In this document: positions 16,670-25,088 of the stretch, in pieces
Layout: each line of letters opens with the position of its first letter
How positions within the stretch are numbered: the first letter of the stretch is position 1
Assembly (NCBI GenBank): GCA_963691885.1
Contig: OY829843.1
Coordinates: 2,046,001-2,110,000, forward strand
Length of the DNA stretch: 64,000 bases
DNA from: G963691885 sp963691885
GTDB lineage: Bacteria > Pseudomonadota > Alphaproteobacteria > UBA8366 > Aestuariispiraceae
Direction: 5' to 3'
Notes under the pieces: model-generated
Databases searched by the model: none
The model's input: only the letters and a program-made list of their open reading frames with translations
Told to the model about the DNA's origin: nothing
Translations under genes and position numbers: made by a program

Positions 16670-17958
16670 CAGAGTTGAAACCCTACCGCCTGTCCATTCT
16701 GGGGGACGCTGTCCGATGGCGTCCCGAGATAGAGCATGTCTTCGGATTTCTGGACGACTGTTATTGTTTTGAACGAGGCGACAAGGGCTCACATATTGAA
16801 GTCGGAAATGGATCGGAACCCGTTGATGCAGATAGCCTGTCTGCCCATGGGTTCGATGCACTCTTTGAAGCAAGCAATGACGGTGTCCGGCTGAAGTCAA
16901 GCATAGAAGAAAAGATTGGGCGCGGTGCCGTACCATCTGCACTGGACCCTGAAGCTGAAGGTTTCGACATTCTGGCTTCTCTTTTCTTTTGGATATCCCG
17001 CGTGGAAGAGCGGAACGTCCGGGTGCGCGACCGATACGACAGGTTTCCATCAAGTGCGGCTTTTCAGCGTGACTGCCTCGCAAAAGGGATGGCGCCGGCG
17101 GACCAGGCGCTTGAAAAACTTGCCCTCACCATTGCGGGGCAGCACCCGGTAGAACGGCGGTCGCGTTTCAAGGCCATCCTGACTCATGATGTGGACCGAT
17201 TGAAGGCTTGGCATCATCCGGTAAATCCGGTCAGGCAAATTGCCGGAGAAGTACTGAAACGCCACAATCCCCGTAAAGCATGGCACATTGCTGAGGAGGT
17301 CATCTGCTTCGATCCGTTTGCGTCATTCCGGCAGATCATGGATTGGTCAGAGCAACGTGATTTGACCAGCCGTTTCTATTTTATGGGACCCAGTTCCCTG
17401 AGTCAGGACAGCCCTTATGTGATGCGATACCCGGAGTTGACGCGCCGTGTCGCTGACGAGGTCCGCACCCGCGGCCACATTGTTGGATTTCATCCTGGAT
17501 TTGCGAGTTTCAACGACGCGAATGAATGGGGTCGACAGAAGACGGGGCTCGAACAGGTTCTGGATCACAACGTCACCGAAGGACGTCAGCATGTCCTGCG
17601 ATATAGTGCAGAGATTACGCCGGTCGTGCAGAGTGAAAATGGATTTTGCCATGACTATTCGCTCGCCTATCCGGAATTTCCGGGATTTCGATCGGGAACA
17701 TGTCGATCCCATCTCGCTTATGATCTTGTCGGGCGGAAAACGCTGCCGCTGCGTCAGACGTCCACGGCAATCATGGATTTTGGGTTTTTTGGGGGAAAGT
17801 ATTTGGACGTGAGCGTCGATGAGGCAATTGAAATGATTGGCCCTGTTGTCGATACGGTTCGGCAATATGACGGCGAACTGGTTGTTCTTTATCACACCGG
17901 TTTGGGCAACGACCCAGAAACCGACCTTTACTACCGCATCATTGATGAGTTGCTCTGA
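16666..17958 (+). CDS. Polysaccharide-deacetylase-fold protein with extra N-terminal domain
   Basis: 430 residues, GTG overlapping the previous stop as GTGA. The NodB-fold motif ILTHDVDRLK (about residue 172) provides the metal-binding Asp pair, GHIVGFHPGFASF the His-x-x-x-His-like segment, and a late SLAYPEFPGFRSGTC the substrate groove. Residues 1-165 form a separate region without recognised motifs. Family members remove N- or O-acetyl groups from glycans or are non-hydrolytic relatives; here no signal peptide is seen, so a cytoplasmic substrate is likely. It is followed by a 42-base gap before the APS kinase. Confidence 0.75.
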   Translation: MTELKPYRLSILGDAVRWRPEIEHVFGFLDDCYCFERGDKGSHIEVGNGSEPVDADSLSAHGFDALFEASNDGVRLKSSIEEKIGRGAVPSALDPEAEGFDILASLFFWISRVEERNVRVRDRYDRFPSSAAFQRDCLAKGMAPADQALEKLALTIAGQHPVERRSRFKAILTHDVDRLKAWHHPVNPVRQIAGEVLKRHNPRKAWHIAEEVICFDPFASFRQIMDWSEQRDLTSRFYFMGPSSLSQDSPYVMRYPELTRRVADEVRTRGHIVGFHPGFASFNDANEWGRQKTGLEQVLDHNVTEGRQHVLRYSAEITPVVQSENGFCHDYSLAYPEFPGFRSGTCRSHLAYDLVGRKTLPLRQTSTAIMDFGFFGGKYLDVSVDEAIEMIGPVVDTVRQYDGELVVLYHTGLGNDPETDLYYRIIDELL

Positions 17959-18000
17959 AAACTCTCTTAAACGAAATCCAAACAATCGGAAAATCTGAAT

Positions 18001-18507
18001 ATGGTAATTTGGTTCACTGGCATGTCCGGCGCCGGAAAATCTACACTGTGCGCCGCGCTTGCGGAGAAAGTTAAACCGTTTATTCCGGAACTTGTAGTTC
18101 TGGACGGCGATATCATTCGCGAGTTGTTCAGCGCGGACCTGACATTCAAGGAATCCGATCGGGTCGTTCAGATCACCCGAATTCAGAAACTTGCAAAGAT
18201 GCTCTCGGATCAAGGACAGCTGGTCATGGTTGCAGCACTCTATGCCAACCCGGACTTGCTTCGCTGGAACCGAGAAAATTTCTCTGAGTATAAGGAAATT
18301 TATATGAAGGCATCAATGCAGACATTGCGCCAACGGGATTCGAAAGGCCTCTACGGATCCAATGCACCCGATGTTGTTGGTGTCGACATTCCCTGGCAAG
18401 AACCATTGGAGCCGGATTTCACTTTTCAGGCTGACAACGAAAAACCGGCTGGCCAATGGGCAGATGAACTGATCTCGCAAATTCCGCGACTGGCCAAGGC
18501 CGCCTGA
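18001..18507 (+). CDS. cysC: Adenylyl-sulfate (APS) kinase
   Basis: 168 residues, ATG start. GMSGAGKST at residues 7-15 is the Walker A motif, VVLDGDIIRELF corresponds to the family's D-G-D-x-x-R segment, and EIYMKASMQTLRQRDSKGLYG matches the conserved C-terminal signature. VVGVDIPWQEP mirrors the APS kinase segment. The enzyme phosphorylates adenosine 5'-phosphosulfate to PAPS, the universal sulfate donor. With the ATP sulfurylase at 28588 and the sulfotransferase at 29673 it gives a full activation-and-transfer set inside the polysaccharide locus. It is not fused to ATP sulfurylase and no cysN or cysD is present. Confidence 0.85.
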   Translation: MVIWFTGMSGAGKSTLCAALAEKVKPFIPELVVLDGDIIRELFSADLTFKESDRVVQITRIQKLAKMLSDQGQLVMVAALYANPDLLRWNRENFSEYKEIYMKASMQTLRQRDSKGLYGSNAPDVVGVDIPWQEPLEPDFTFQADNEKPAGQWADELISQIPRLAKAA

Positions 18508-18570
18508 TCTTTACTGAATGATGCCTATGGCTTGTTTGGAATAGATGCGGGTCATTTCCTGGAGTTAGAA

Positions 18571-19998
18571 ATGAACAGAACCAAAATTGTCGCCACAATC
18601 GGACCGGCATCGCGTTCCGAAGAACAGATTGCAGCATTGGTGGCGGCGGGAATGAATATTGCCCGACTGAACGCAAGTCATTCAGACCTGGACTGGCATG
18701 CGGAAACAATTGCCCGTTTGCGACGCGTCGCACCGGAAATCCCCATTTTGATGGACATTCCGGGGCGCAAGATCCGCACGACCCGCCTTGCCCACGAGCC
18801 GTCATTCAAGACCGGCGAGCGGATTATCCTGACCACAGATACGTCCCATGACGGTACAGAAAAAATACCGGTGAATTATGCGGCCTTGCATGAGGACCTC
18901 TCGGCCGGGAATACAATCTTGGCCGATGATGGGACACTGCGCTTTACTGTTGAGTCCGTGGAAGGGCAAGACATTACCTGTATCGCGGAAAATGACGGAT
19001 CGTTGCGAAGTGCAAAGGGTATCAATGTGCCTTTTGTGACCCTCCGAACCGAACTCGTCACGGACCGGGACCAGATGATGGTTAAATTCGCCGAAGAGAA
19101 CACGGTAGATTTCATCGGCATCAGTTTTGTTGAATCAGCCGATCATGTTAATCGCATCCGAAGTCTGACAAACGGCGTTAGCCCGCGCATTCTGGCGAAG
19201 ATCGAAAATCAGGGTGGCCTGAATAATATGACCGAAGTCATTGACGCCGCTGATGCCATTATGATCGATCGTGGTGACCTTTCTGTTGAGACGAACATTA
19301 AACAGCTGGCGCTTTTCCAGAAACGTATTCTGGCCGCAGCCACCCAGGGTGCAAAACCGGTCATCGTCGCAACAGAGATGTTGCATACAATGATCGAGAA
19401 CCCTTTCCCCACAAAGGCTGAAGTCAGCGATATTACAAACGCAATTCTGGACGGCGCTGCGGCAACCATGCTGTCCGGTGAAACCGCAGCTGGCCGCTAT
19501 CCGGTTGAAGCAGTGGCAACAATGCGTGAGATTGTCGACAGTGCATCGACGCATGTTCAGGACCGTCTTGATGCTGAAACATCAGAAAGTACTTTGAAGC
19601 CGAATTCGATGCCGGACGCGATGCGCAGTGCGATAGGCCTGTTATGCCGTTCGCTACCGATTACCAAGATTGTCGCGATAACTCGATCCGGTTACGCAGC
19701 GCGAATGGTCTCTGCAACAAATCCCAAGCAACCGATACTGGCGGTCAGTGATGACGAGCGGATGGCCCGATCGTACAATCTGCTGTCGGGTACAAAAGGG
19801 ATCTTCGTCGAGATTGGTTTTGAAAGGAAAAACACGAACCATATTCCTGAATGTCTTCACGCACTGTATCAGCGCGGTGAATTGAATATCGACGATGTCA
19901 TCCTTGTGACGGCGGTCAGCTATCCAAAATCCGGTAATCGAATGAACCTTATCGAAACCCACGCTGTCGGCGATCTTGCCGAGACGCTGGGTTGGTAA
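18571..19998 (+). CDS. Pyruvate-kinase-family protein
   Basis: About 475 residues from the ATG at 18571, which follows a GGAG site; this start gives the usual TKIVATIGPAS opening of pyruvate kinase. Motifs retained include ARLN, AKIENQGG (catalytic Lys and metal-binding Glu), RGDLS (Asp ligand) and VATEM. Deviations from the common enzyme are NASHS for NFSHG, IDRGDLS for VARGDLG and ATEM for ATQM. The C-terminal domain is present. It normally transfers phosphate from phosphoenolpyruvate to ADP. Location between APS kinase and a hydrolase in a glycan locus is unusual: it may be a paralog supplying ATP or pyruvate, or have another role. Sequence alone does not show which. Confidence 0.8.
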   Translation: MNRTKIVATIGPASRSEEQIAALVAAGMNIARLNASHSDLDWHAETIARLRRVAPEIPILMDIPGRKIRTTRLAHEPSFKTGERIILTTDTSHDGTEKIPVNYAALHEDLSAGNTILADDGTLRFTVESVEGQDITCIAENDGSLRSAKGINVPFVTLRTELVTDRDQMMVKFAEENTVDFIGISFVESADHVNRIRSLTNGVSPRILAKIENQGGLNNMTEVIDAADAIMIDRGDLSVETNIKQLALFQKRILAAATQGAKPVIVATEMLHTMIENPFPTKAEVSDITNAILDGAAATMLSGETAAGRYPVEAVATMREIVDSASTHVQDRLDAETSESTLKPNSMPDAMRSAIGLLCRSLPITKIVAITRSGYAARMVSATNPKQPILAVSDDERMARSYNLLSGTKGIFVEIGFERKNTNHIPECLHALYQRGELNIDDVILVTAVSYPKSGNRMNLIETHAVGDLAETLGW

Positions 19999-20063
19999 TG
20001 ATCGCCTGACCAGTCTGCTCTCTTATTTGGAAACCCCTAACCATTTCGCAACGACTCAAAGTC

Positions 20064-21185
20064 TTGGCAAAAGCCGCTCAACGACGGTTTCGCCGTTCGC
20101 TGGGACAGGCAGATGAGGGACCTCATCGACCTGTGCCGGGGGGCGCATATGATCCGTCGCGCCGTGCTGCTTCCCTGATTGCTGCAACCCGGCAAGCCAA
20201 TGCATTCAGCGTGGCTCCGGACGGTCCGGATGACCCATGGCAAGAGACAGCACGCGCTGTTCTCCGGTCCTTATTGTCCCTTGAAGATACAACTGCGGAA
20301 CTCAATTCAATAGTCGGTACGCGACATAGCCGGAAAGATGGTTTTCAACGACTTGAGGTAACACTGCAGGACAAAGGTGAGCGGTTGATACCCCTTCAAA
20401 TCTGTGGACGGGCTAACTGGAGCACACAACGACCAGCTGTCATATGCCTGCAGGGCACCAATAGCGGGTTTCATCTGTCCTGGGGTGAAGAGCATGAACC
20501 CTATGATTCCGCCCGGATTGCAAATGGCGGGGATTATGCCAGGCAAGCTGTCGATCGTGGATATATTGCTATCGCCGTGGAGCAAGCCTGTTTTGGACAG
20601 CGTCAGGAATTGGCGCTACGTATGAAGTCGAAGGATCCATGTATCGATCACGCTCTTCATTTGATGCTGACCGGTTCATCTCTGTTGGCGGAAAGGGTCC
20701 GGGATGTTCTTGATACCCGCCGCTGGATAGCTGAAAACGCCGATGAATTCGGCGTCGACCCGGACCAAATCTATATAATGGGTAATTCTTCGGGTGGCGG
20801 GACCGCGGTTTATGCCTTGGCGGCCGATCCTGGGTTTGCCGGCGGGATTGTTTCAGGTGCGATTGGTCGAATCGACCAAACGATTGGGGCCAGAGGGGCG
20901 GGTTCCGGTCAGATGATCCTGCCCGGTATTCTGAACCATTTCGAAACGGAAGATGTGGTTGCGATGGTTGCGCCGCGTCCCCTGGTTCTCTGCTCGGGCC
21001 GCGACGACCATATTTTTCCCTTTTCCGGTGTTCAGCAAATTGCCGAGGCGGTTCAGGTCGCCTGGACGGATCGAAACGCCAAGGACAAACTGATTGCGAT
21101 TGGTCCCGAAGGACCTCACCGGTTCTATCCGGCTGAATGCTGGCCCGCATTCGCTGAGGTGATCGAGGCGCATCAACAGACATGA
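20064..21185 (+). CDS. Alpha/beta hydrolase, acetyl-xylan-esterase-like
   Basis: 373 residues from a TTG at 20064; an upstream ATT at 20043 in the same frame could also serve. The nucleophile elbow MGNSSGGGTA (about residue 240) gives the catalytic Ser, LCSGRDDHIFPF the Asp, and GPHRFYPAECW the His of the triad. The N-terminal 120 residues are not typical of the fold. There is no signal peptide, so it probably acts in the cytoplasm on a sugar ester or activated intermediate. It overlaps the following deacetylase-like gene as ATGA. Confidence 0.72.
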   Translation: MAKAAQRRFRRSLGQADEGPHRPVPGGAYDPSRRAASLIAATRQANAFSVAPDGPDDPWQETARAVLRSLLSLEDTTAELNSIVGTRHSRKDGFQRLEVTLQDKGERLIPLQICGRANWSTQRPAVICLQGTNSGFHLSWGEEHEPYDSARIANGGDYARQAVDRGYIAIAVEQACFGQRQELALRMKSKDPCIDHALHLMLTGSSLLAERVRDVLDTRRWIAENADEFGVDPDQIYIMGNSSGGGTAVYALAADPGFAGGIVSGAIGRIDQTIGARGAGSGQMILPGILNHFETEDVVAMVAPRPLVLCSGRDDHIFPFSGVQQIAEAVQVAWTDRNAKDKLIAIGPEGPHRFYPAECWPAFAEVIEAHQQT

Positions 21186-21940
21186 TGGCAAATCCTGAGT
21201 TCAGTATTGACGGTTATCGTCACATGCTAAGCCAACTTCTTGATTTGGGGTATACCGGTGCCGGTTTCGCTGATGCCAGGCCGCAGGAACGGGACTTGAT
21301 CCTGCGACATGACATTGATATCTGGCCCGAATACTCAGTTGCAACGGCACAGGTTGAACAGCAAATTGGATTATCAGCGTGGTATTTTTTTCTGGTTCGG
21401 TGTCCGCTGTACAACCTGATGGCACCGGAAAGCACCCGGGTTCTCAAAGAAATACAAGATTTGGGACATAAAGTTGGTCTGCATTTCGACGCCGCTCTTT
21501 TTCCTGATGATGAAGCTGTTCTCGAAGCGGAATTGAGTTTCGAATGCAGCATTTTGGAGACTCTAACGGGGCAACCTGTCGAAATGATCAGCTTTCATCG
21601 ACCGAGTCAGTCACTTGTTGGGCGTGACGCGCTGGTTGCGGGGCGAGATCACACCTACCGGCCGCGCTATATCAGGGAAATGGGCTATTGCAGCGATTCC
21701 AGAGGCGAGTGGCGGCACGGTCATCCCTTCAAGAATGAGGCGGTGATCGAGGGGCGCGCCTTGCAGCTACTGACCCACCCCGTTTGGTGGTCCACAAATG
21801 GGATGGGCCATGTCGCGAATGCGCTCGCTGACTTTGAACGAAGACACTCGGAAAGTGTTGTCGACGCTCTTTCCAATACAATTACCGGGTATCCAGAGCT
21901 GATGAAATCCTCTCGTGATGTAGAAGGAGCAGGCGAATGA
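21182..21940 (+). CDS. Short polysaccharide-deacetylase-fold protein
   Basis: 252 residues, ATG overlapping the previous stop. LILRHDIDIWPEYS carries the Asp-rich metal motif of the NodB fold, and GHKVGLHFDAALF plus SFHRPSQSLVGRD follow at the expected spacing. It is shorter than the relative at 16666 because it lacks the extra N-terminal domain. Family members are often found in polysaccharide gene clusters, with a substrate that is not predictable from sequence. It overlaps the next gene as ATGA, indicating translational coupling with the acetamido-sugar trio that follows. Confidence 0.75.
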   Translation: MMANPEFSIDGYRHMLSQLLDLGYTGAGFADARPQERDLILRHDIDIWPEYSVATAQVEQQIGLSAWYFFLVRCPLYNLMAPESTRVLKEIQDLGHKVGLHFDAALFPDDEAVLEAELSFECSILETLTGQPVEMISFHRPSQSLVGRDALVAGRDHTYRPRYIREMGYCSDSRGEWRHGHPFKNEAVIEGRALQLLTHPVWWSTNGMGHVANALADFERRHSESVVDALSNTITGYPELMKSSRDVEGAGE

Positions 21941-22944
21941 CTGTGGCAACCGGGGTCGTGGGGACCGGCTATTGGGGTAAGAACCTGTTGCGCAATCTTG
22001 ATGCGCTAGGGTCGTTGAAAGCTTTCTGTGACGCAGATCCTGAGCAATTGGCCGTTCATGCGGCAAATTATCCGGAAGCAACACCGTTCGCAGCTTTCGA
22101 CCAAATGCTGGAGAGCGACGTGTTTGATGCGGTCGTCATCGCGACGCCGGCGGCAACCCATGGTGCCTTGACCCGCCAGGCCTTGCTCGCCGGGAAACAT
22201 GTCTTTGTTGAAAAACCCCTTTGTCTTGATGTTGACGAGGCGGAGGCACTGGATCGGCTTGCCAGGGAAAACGGGCTTACCCTTATGGTTGGTCATCTCC
22301 TCTTGTATCATCCGGCATTTGTTGCGCTTAAGCAAAAGGTCGATGGCGGGCATATTGGACGATTGCGTTATATTCATTCAACGCGTGCCAGCCTCGGCAA
22401 GATCAGGACGGAGGAGAATGCCCTCTGGTCTTTTGCACCGCACGACATCTCAATGATCCTTTCCCTCACGGGCCGGATGCCGGAGCGGATAAACTGTCAC
22501 GGTGCCGCCTGGCTCAGCAAGGAGGTCGCCGATCTCACCCTCAGTCATCTGGATTTCGGGGGTGATGTTCAGGCTCATATTTTTGTGTCCTGGCTGCACC
22601 CGTATAAGGATCACAAATTGGTTGTCATTGGCGAGAATGGAATGATTGTCTTTGACGACACACAGTCGGGTGATGCGAAACTGTTGCAATACCCTCATGC
22701 TGTTGCGTGGAAGAATGACCTGCCGATACCCGACAAGGCAGAGGCCGTACCGGTACCCTATGGGGTTGAGGAGCCTCTGCGGTCTGAGTGTCAGCATTTC
22801 CTGGACTGCGTGGCGCAGAACGCTTCCCCCCGCTCGAGCGCCACAGAGGGAACGCAGGTTCTGACGGTATTGGACCTGTGTCAGAAATCTCTTTCCCAAC
22901 AGGTTGCCATGACCCTTGATATATCGAAAAGGGCCGCCGGATGA
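21937..22944 (+). CDS. Gfo/Idh/MocA-family sugar dehydrogenase, WbpB/WlbA-like
   Basis: 335 residues, ATG overlapping the previous stop as ATGA. GVVGTGYWGKNLLRNL is the NAD(P) glycine motif, VVIATPAATHGALTRQAL and HVFVEKPLCLD (the catalytic Lys in EKP) are standard for the family, and DISMILSLTG lies in the substrate region. Its neighbours are a WbpD-like acetyltransferase and a WbpE-like aminotransferase, the exact trio that oxidises C3 of a UDP-GlcNAc-derived uronate, aminates it and acetylates it. The uronic acid dehydrogenase (WbpA-type) is not in the window, so another nucleotide sugar is possible. Confidence 0.82.
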   Translation: MTVATGVVGTGYWGKNLLRNLDALGSLKAFCDADPEQLAVHAANYPEATPFAAFDQMLESDVFDAVVIATPAATHGALTRQALLAGKHVFVEKPLCLDVDEAEALDRLARENGLTLMVGHLLLYHPAFVALKQKVDGGHIGRLRYIHSTRASLGKIRTEENALWSFAPHDISMILSLTGRMPERINCHGAAWLSKEVADLTLSHLDFGGDVQAHIFVSWLHPYKDHKLVVIGENGMIVFDDTQSGDAKLLQYPHAVAWKNDLPIPDKAEAVPVPYGVEEPLRSECQHFLDCVAQNASPRSSATEGTQVLTVLDLCQKSLSQQVAMTLDISKRAAG

Positions 22945-23510
22945 GTGCGTTCGTCCACCCCTCGGCGATTATAGATGAAGGCGTTACCCTTGGTGAGGAC
23001 TGCAAGGTCTGGCATTTTGTTCATTTGCTGCCCGGCACCGTCATAGGCGCGAAGAGTATACTTGGCCAAAACGTCATGGCCGGACCGGATGTCTCCATTG
23101 GGCCGGGCTGCAAAATTCAAAACAATGTTGCGCTCTATCGCGGTGTTGTTCTGGAAGAGGATGTGTTTTGTGGACCCTCCTGTGTTTTCACCAATGTTTT
23201 GACGCCGCGCGCCTTTGTGGAACGCAAGGATGAGTTCCTTGAAACGCGTGTCGGGCGCGGCGCGACGATCGGTGCCAATGCCACTATCGTTTGCGGGAAC
23301 AATATCGGGGCCTATGCGATGATAGGTGCGGGTGCCGTGGTGACCAGGGACGTCCCGGAATTCGCCCTTGTTGTCGGTAATCCGGCCCGGCAGATCGGAT
23401 GGGTCAGCAAAGCCGGTGAAAGACTTGGACCGGACCTCACCTGTCCGCGGACGGGCGAGCGCTATGAAGAAACAACAAACGGATTGAATTGGATCAAGAG
23501 TGATGAGTGA
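22941..23510 (+). CDS. Left-handed beta-helix acyltransferase, WbpD/WlbB-like
   Basis: 189 residues, ATG overlapping the previous stop. The chain shows hexapeptide repeats (FVHPSAIIDEGVTLGEDCKVW, then further I-G-x-x-x turns) with ALYRGVVLEEDVFCGPSCVFTNV and GNPARQIGWVS near the end, a pattern shared by WbpD, WlbB and FdtC-type sugar N-acetyltransferases. It probably transfers an acetyl group from acetyl-CoA to the amino-sugar produced by the aminotransferase encoded next. It is in the cytoplasm. The gene overlaps the aminotransferase start by several bases, consistent with a coupled trio. Confidence 0.82.
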   Translation: MSAFVHPSAIIDEGVTLGEDCKVWHFVHLLPGTVIGAKSILGQNVMAGPDVSIGPGCKIQNNVALYRGVVLEEDVFCGPSCVFTNVLTPRAFVERKDEFLETRVGRGATIGANATIVCGNNIGAYAMIGAGAVVTRDVPEFALVVGNPARQIGWVSKAGERLGPDLTCPRTGERYEETTNGLNWIKSDE

Positions 23511-24642
23511 TCAAAAGCCCATGGCATTCGTTGACTTGCAGGCGCAATACCAGACGCATAAGTCAGCGATTGATGAGGCGATTCAGAAGGTCCTGGATCA
23601 CGGTCGGTTCATTATGGGGCCTGAGGTCGGGCAACTTGAACAAGCCCTGGGTGAATTCGCTGGTGCCAAACATGTGGTTAGTTGTTCCAGTGGAACCGAC
23701 GCTCTCATGATGATCATGATGGCTGAGGGAATCGGCAGGGGAGATGCTATTTTTGTTCCCAGTTTCACATTTACGGCCACTGCTGAGGTGATTCTGTTGC
23801 TTGGGGCCACGCCGGTCTTTGTCGATGTGGACCCGAGTGATTTCAATCTTGATGTCAGCGACTTGAAGCGTCAGATCGAACGCGTTCGTTCTGAGGGAGA
23901 GGTCGTGCCGAAGGGGATCTTGGCTGTCGACCTCTTTGGGCTTCCCGTTGACTATGCGGAGTTGGAAGATATCGCCGCTGAGTTCGGCCTTAAAGTCTGG
24001 GCGGATGCGGCGCAGAGTTTTGGGGGTGCGATCGGCGATGTTAGGGTGGGTGCCCTTTGTCGCGCAACAGCAACCAGTTTCTTCCCGGCCAAACCGCTCG
24101 GTTGCTATGGCGATGGTGGGGCTGTTTTCACCGATGATGACGAATTGGCCGAGATCATGAAATCCATTAGGGTCCATGGAAAGGGCGGCGCCAAATATGA
24201 CATTGTACGGGTCGGTCTGAACGCGCGGATCGATACAATTCAGGCCGCCATTCTTCTCGCCAAGCTGCCGCATTTCGCCGATGAAATTGTGCGGCGTGAA
24301 GAAGTCTCGCAACACTATGATGAGGTGTTGAAAGAGGTCGTCACAACACCATTGCGATATCAGGGACGGTCGAGTGCCTGGGCTCAGTATACGATCAAGG
24401 TTGATCCGGCAAAACGCGACTCGATAATGAGCGTATTGAAGGAGCAAGGGATTCCGACTGCTGTTTACTATCCCCTGCCGATGCATTTGCAAACCGCATA
24501 TGAATCTTATGGCCAGGGTCGTGGGTCCCTGCCACACAGTGAGTCACTCAGTGGGCAGGTCATGAGCCTGCCAATGCACCCGTTCCTTAAAGAGCCCGAA
24601 ATCCTGACAGTTGCTACGGCCATCTGGGAAGCCGTCGGCTGA
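23503..24642 (+). CDS. DegT/DnrJ/EryC1-family sugar aminotransferase, WbpE/WlbC-like
   Basis: 379 residues from the ATG at 23503 (a GTG directly before it is also possible); it overlaps the end of the acetyltransferase gene. CSSGTDALMMIMMA, SFTFTATAEVI, WADAAQSFGG and SFFPAKPLGCYGDGG (with the Lys that binds PLP) are diagnostic. The enzyme moves an amino group, usually from glutamate, to a keto-sugar nucleotide. The preceding dehydrogenase and acetyltransferase complete a likely 3-acetamido-sugar pathway. A LegC or PseC function is less likely because those activities have closer homologs elsewhere or other neighbours. Confidence 0.85.
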   Translation: MSDQKPMAFVDLQAQYQTHKSAIDEAIQKVLDHGRFIMGPEVGQLEQALGEFAGAKHVVSCSSGTDALMMIMMAEGIGRGDAIFVPSFTFTATAEVILLLGATPVFVDVDPSDFNLDVSDLKRQIERVRSEGEVVPKGILAVDLFGLPVDYAELEDIAAEFGLKVWADAAQSFGGAIGDVRVGALCRATATSFFPAKPLGCYGDGGAVFTDDDELAEIMKSIRVHGKGGAKYDIVRVGLNARIDTIQAAILLAKLPHFADEIVRREEVSQHYDEVLKEVVTTPLRYQGRSSAWAQYTIKVDPAKRDSIMSVLKEQGIPTAVYYPLPMHLQTAYESYGQGRGSLPHSESLSGQVMSLPMHPFLKEPEILTVATAIWEAVG

Positions 24643-24650
24643 CACCGGTT

Positions 24651-25088
24651 TTGGAGGTTCACACTTTCACGAAAGAGAGTTTTCTTGCCAGGGAGGAAGA
24701 CTTCCTGGATGTTGCGCGCGACATTCCCGATCAAGCCTGGACACGAGAGCAATTTCTTGCAGAACGCCCCGGCAAATTCGGAATGTCGTTCTGGTTTGAA
24801 GATAAGGGAGTGATTGCCGGTTACGCCATTGTATCCCTCGTTTCAGCCCATCGACTTCATGTCCACCATTTTATGGTTTCCGCGCCCCATCGCGGCGGCG
24901 GGCTCGGCAAACAGATGAACAACCATCTTGATGTTGTGGCGCGTCAAAACGGGGTGGGCGAGATCAGCTTGAAAGTACCGGCTTTGTTTCAGCGCTCAAA
25001 ATCCTTCTATGAACGTAACGGCTTTTCTGAGCAGCAAAGGGATGGGGATTATTTTGTCATGCTGCGCAGCGTAATTGGCACAGGGTGA
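24651..25088 (+). CDS. GNAT-family N-acetyltransferase
   Basis: 145 residues from a TTG at 24651, eight bases after the aminotransferase stop. VHHFMVSAPHRGGGLGKQMNNHL holds the acetyl-CoA-binding segment with the R-x-x-G-x-G/A-like turn, and SFYERNGFSEQQ is the usual end. The substrate is unknown. In the pseudaminate pathway the PseH step is done by a GNAT enzyme and no other candidate is seen near pseC/G/I, so this gene could fill that role, but nothing in the sequence is diagnostic. It may also act on another amino-sugar or on a protein. Confidence 0.75.
   Translation: MEVHTFTKESFLAREEDFLDVARDIPDQAWTREQFLAERPGKFGMSFWFEDKGVIAGYAIVSLVSAHRLHVHHFMVSAPHRGGGLGKQMNNHLDVVARQNGVGEISLKVPALFQRSKSFYERNGFSEQQRDGDYFVMLRSVIGTG

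Noticed and set aside
23563..24537. 324-codon minus-strand reading frame within the aminotransferase gene
   Set aside because: Antisense to a gene with diagnostic motifs; the translated chain has no domain pattern.
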